A stretch of DNA of 64,000 bases from Sitta carolinensis (Eukaryota > Chordata > Aves > Passeriformes > Sittidae), in contig CM063284.1 of NCBI GenBank assembly GCA_032173965.1, positions 136,437,625 to 136,501,624 on the forward strand, read 5' to 3'. A model generated the notes under the pieces. The model made no database searches. It saw nothing but the letters and a program-made list of their open reading frames with translations, and was not told where the DNA came from. Positions 61,801 through 64,000 of the stretch are shown piece after piece (positions within the stretch are counted from its first letter, which is position 1; each line of letters begins with the position of its first letter). The translations under genes and the position numbers were made by a program.

Positions 61801-63668
61801 AATTAGGGTGACCTATGACTGCAATTGCATCTCTCCTTTGGCCATTGAATGGCTACACCACAAGAGAGAAAAGTACCACCACTACACTGAAATAGAAAGT
61901 CATTCTAAAATAACTATGATAGAACATTTTGTACAGGAACAATTATCTGAGGAAGATCAAAGTTTTAATTAAAACAATTAAGACATACCAGCTTTAATTT
62001 TTTACAAGACACACATCAAGTATCATGACCCTTGTGAGTAATGTTCTCTTATCACACATAAATCACAGAAATAAGGGAACAAATGACTATTGAGGTAATT
62101 TGTTTTCTAATACTCTGATTAAGCATTTTGACTTCCATCTCATGCCACCTCAAAACAGCAGGTTTCTGAAAGCTTCTTAAACATTTTTTTTTAGTCTTAA
62201 CCATCTTAGTTGACAAATGTGTTCACAATTGCCATAAATGAGTGTGATATGCTTCAACTTAAGAAAATCCACATTAATATATGTGTGAAGTTTCTGTGTG
62301 GTGCAGCCAAGATAAAAATATGAGAACACTATAAGCAATTAATAGTTCACTAAAGCAGTTAGCTTCTCATAAGAAAAAATATTTTGGAATAAGGGAAGAT
62401 ATGTATAAAAGTAATAATTATATATGTTTACATAACTGAACGATATATTAAAAAATCCTTTTTTATGTATAATCAAGATCAGAAACTATTCAATAAAGCA
62501 AATGAGAATTCTTGAAAAGAATCAAAACAAAACCCATAAAATTTATAGTACAATGTCACTCTTAAGATAGAAAAATAAATGGAATGGTTTTTTTTTAAGT
62601 AATTTCAACAGTCATATAATTCTATTGAAATAAGCAAATTAATAGAATTGATAAGCTAATTAATAGAATCTGTACTAATGTATGTTTACTGTATGTTAGC
62701 AACTGGCCAGAAGCAAGTAAAAAGAATTTTATTTTACAAGCAAAAGAAAAGTTTCAGGAATGAAAACAGAGAAACCAATTGTAGCATGTGTCAAGTTACT
62801 GAGCATATAATTTTTTATGTCTGCAAGAGGAATTATTCCTCCTAGTTCATAAAAAATTAGGTGCAGTGGGGAGAGAGAGAGATTGATCATAACATTCCAG
62901 AAACTCCTTTTATATAAAGTTCATTTAATGCTTTTCCAGTATTTTAAGGGATCCAGTATTGAGTGTGGTAGTGTTTATATCTCCATGTTACAGATTAGAA
63001 TTGAACCAAGTAAAAATTAAATGCCTAGCTCTTAACCCCTGACATTGTTCATTACTGTGAATACAGCTTTGTCCTGGGGATCAAATCCAGTGCAGTATGA
63101 AGTAATACTCATTTCTTTACCCATTTGTCTCTGCTGTGGATGATCGATTTCCTAATGGTTGTTCAGAGCACAGACCAGAACACAGTAAGTCTGCAAGTCT
63201 AACCATGCAGAGCTTTCACCACAGACAACTGCTAAATTCAGGAGTTTTTCAGTCAGATACTGTTCTTTACAGAAGAGGTGTTAAATAGGTAGAGCCAAGT
63301 TTTATCTATCTTTGCATAACAGTTTTTGCATAAGCTTGGGAGTTGGTAACATTTGCAAGAACTCCTTAATGTCATCTTTATCAAACTAGATTATGAAGCT
63401 CACCAGGTATCAAAAAACCTACTATTGATGAACAGTTAATGTAACATAATAAAATAATTATACATCCCCAACTTCTGACCGGTGAGAGGACAAATATTTG
63501 TGACTTGAACACTTTGTGATGCCATCAGGCCATATTATATAATGAAGTTCAATAAGAGTCTCAGAATATGCATCAAAAGAAGGCATAACAAACATGGTTT
63601 TTATACCTCATTCACAAAAATAAAATTGTCTAGCACCTACCATATAAGAGTAGGTAATAAAGAGCTAA
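58872..63668. other. AT-rich non-coding DNA, no gene recognised
   Basis: No repeat family or exon is recognised. Homopolymers include A24 at 60500-60523 and T15 at 61642-61656. A 123-codon frame at 59590-59961 (plus) has no recognisable domain, and one frame of that length is about what chance predicts for the whole window. The part near 59110-59410 is less AT-rich without clear identity. Confidence 0.55.
60500..60523. repeat. A24 homopolymer
   Basis: Uninterrupted run of 24 A. Upstream sequence shows no sign of a retrocopied gene that would make this a poly(A) tail. Confidence 0.95.
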
Positions 63669-64000
63669 TGTCATGGTTTGACGCTGGCACAAGGCCAGTG
63701 CCCTCATGAAGATATACTGTCCCTGATGTTTGCTGTGAGATGTGACCAAAAACAGAGCAAAACAGTTTCCAATTTAGAAACAAAAGGAAAGAAGAACTTT
63801 ATTACTTATAATATGTAAAGAAGACACACAGAGAAGAGGATGAAAACTTTAAAAAAACTCTCTTCCTCCTCCCCCCACCCTAGTTCTCAACACAATAAAA
63901 CAAACTAAAAATTCCCAATCAAGTTACCACCTTTCAGATAATTAATCTTCAGTCCATTATTACTCTTTTGGTAATCAGCACTCAGTTCATCAAGGAGAGA
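63669..64000 (-). mobile_element. LTR truncated by window edge, minus orientation
   Basis: Starts TGTCATGGTTTGACGCTGGC at 63669. A minus-strand AATAAA is seen as TTTATT at 63798-63803, about 130 bp in, giving a plausible U5 length. A C-rich CTCCTCCCCCCACCC stretch near 63866-63880 follows. It runs off the right edge, so its length, duplication and internal region cannot be judged. It resembles avian ERV LTRs by its terminal sequence. Confidence 0.7.

Overview
This window looks like nuclear DNA from a bird, most likely a songbird (passerine). It is AT-rich and mostly non-coding. The recognisable elements are 5'-truncated CR1 LINEs, some ending in the CR1-type ATTCTATGATTCTATGAT tail, and LTRs of avian endogenous retroviruses. 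No prokaryotic or plasmid gene organisation is present. Species assignment is inference from repeat content; I could not run a search.

I can support no intact protein-coding gene, rRNA, tRNA or CRISPR array. Nearly all open frames are short chance frames. Three groups need comment: the long frames at 9.6-10.6 kb are made by a 39-bp minisatellite (13 codons, so frames stay open on both strands); the frames at 12.5, 32.3-33.0, 35.6-36.6 and 51.8-52.5 kb lie in decayed CR1 sequence; and a 197-codon frame at 44.7-45.3 kb abuts an LTR and is longer than expected for this composition.

Layout: 1-9.7 kb, AT-rich single-copy-like DNA with one 48-bp tandem duplication at 6.2 kb. 9.74-11.4 kb, a CpG-rich patch, the 39-bp minisatellite and a probable LTR with a poly(A) signal. 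12.6-13.1 kb, antisense CR1 reverse-transcriptase fragment. 13.1-24 kb, largely featureless, with one G-free stretch. 24.2-25.2 kb, very old CR1. 28.0 kb, a short exon-like segment. 29.8 kb, a (TA)n array. 32.3-36.6 kb, three CR1 copies, two of them head to tail. 41.0-42.5 kb, two short CR1 pieces. 43.1-44.7 kb, two minus-strand LTRs. 49.05-49.55 kb, a second GC/CpG-rich island with a strong G-quadruplex motif. 51.7-52.5 kb, antisense CR1. 53.8-54.3 kb, an LTR of the same family as the one at 44.2 kb. 56.7-58.9 kb, a cluster of three different solo LTRs, each with TG...CA ends and a perfect target-site duplication (6, 6 and 5 bp). The right edge at 63.67 kb enters another LTR that leaves the window.

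No genes work together here in any way I can show. The window is best read as an intergenic or intronic repeat landscape. The two GC-rich islands and the exon-like segment are the places where a functional element could hide.
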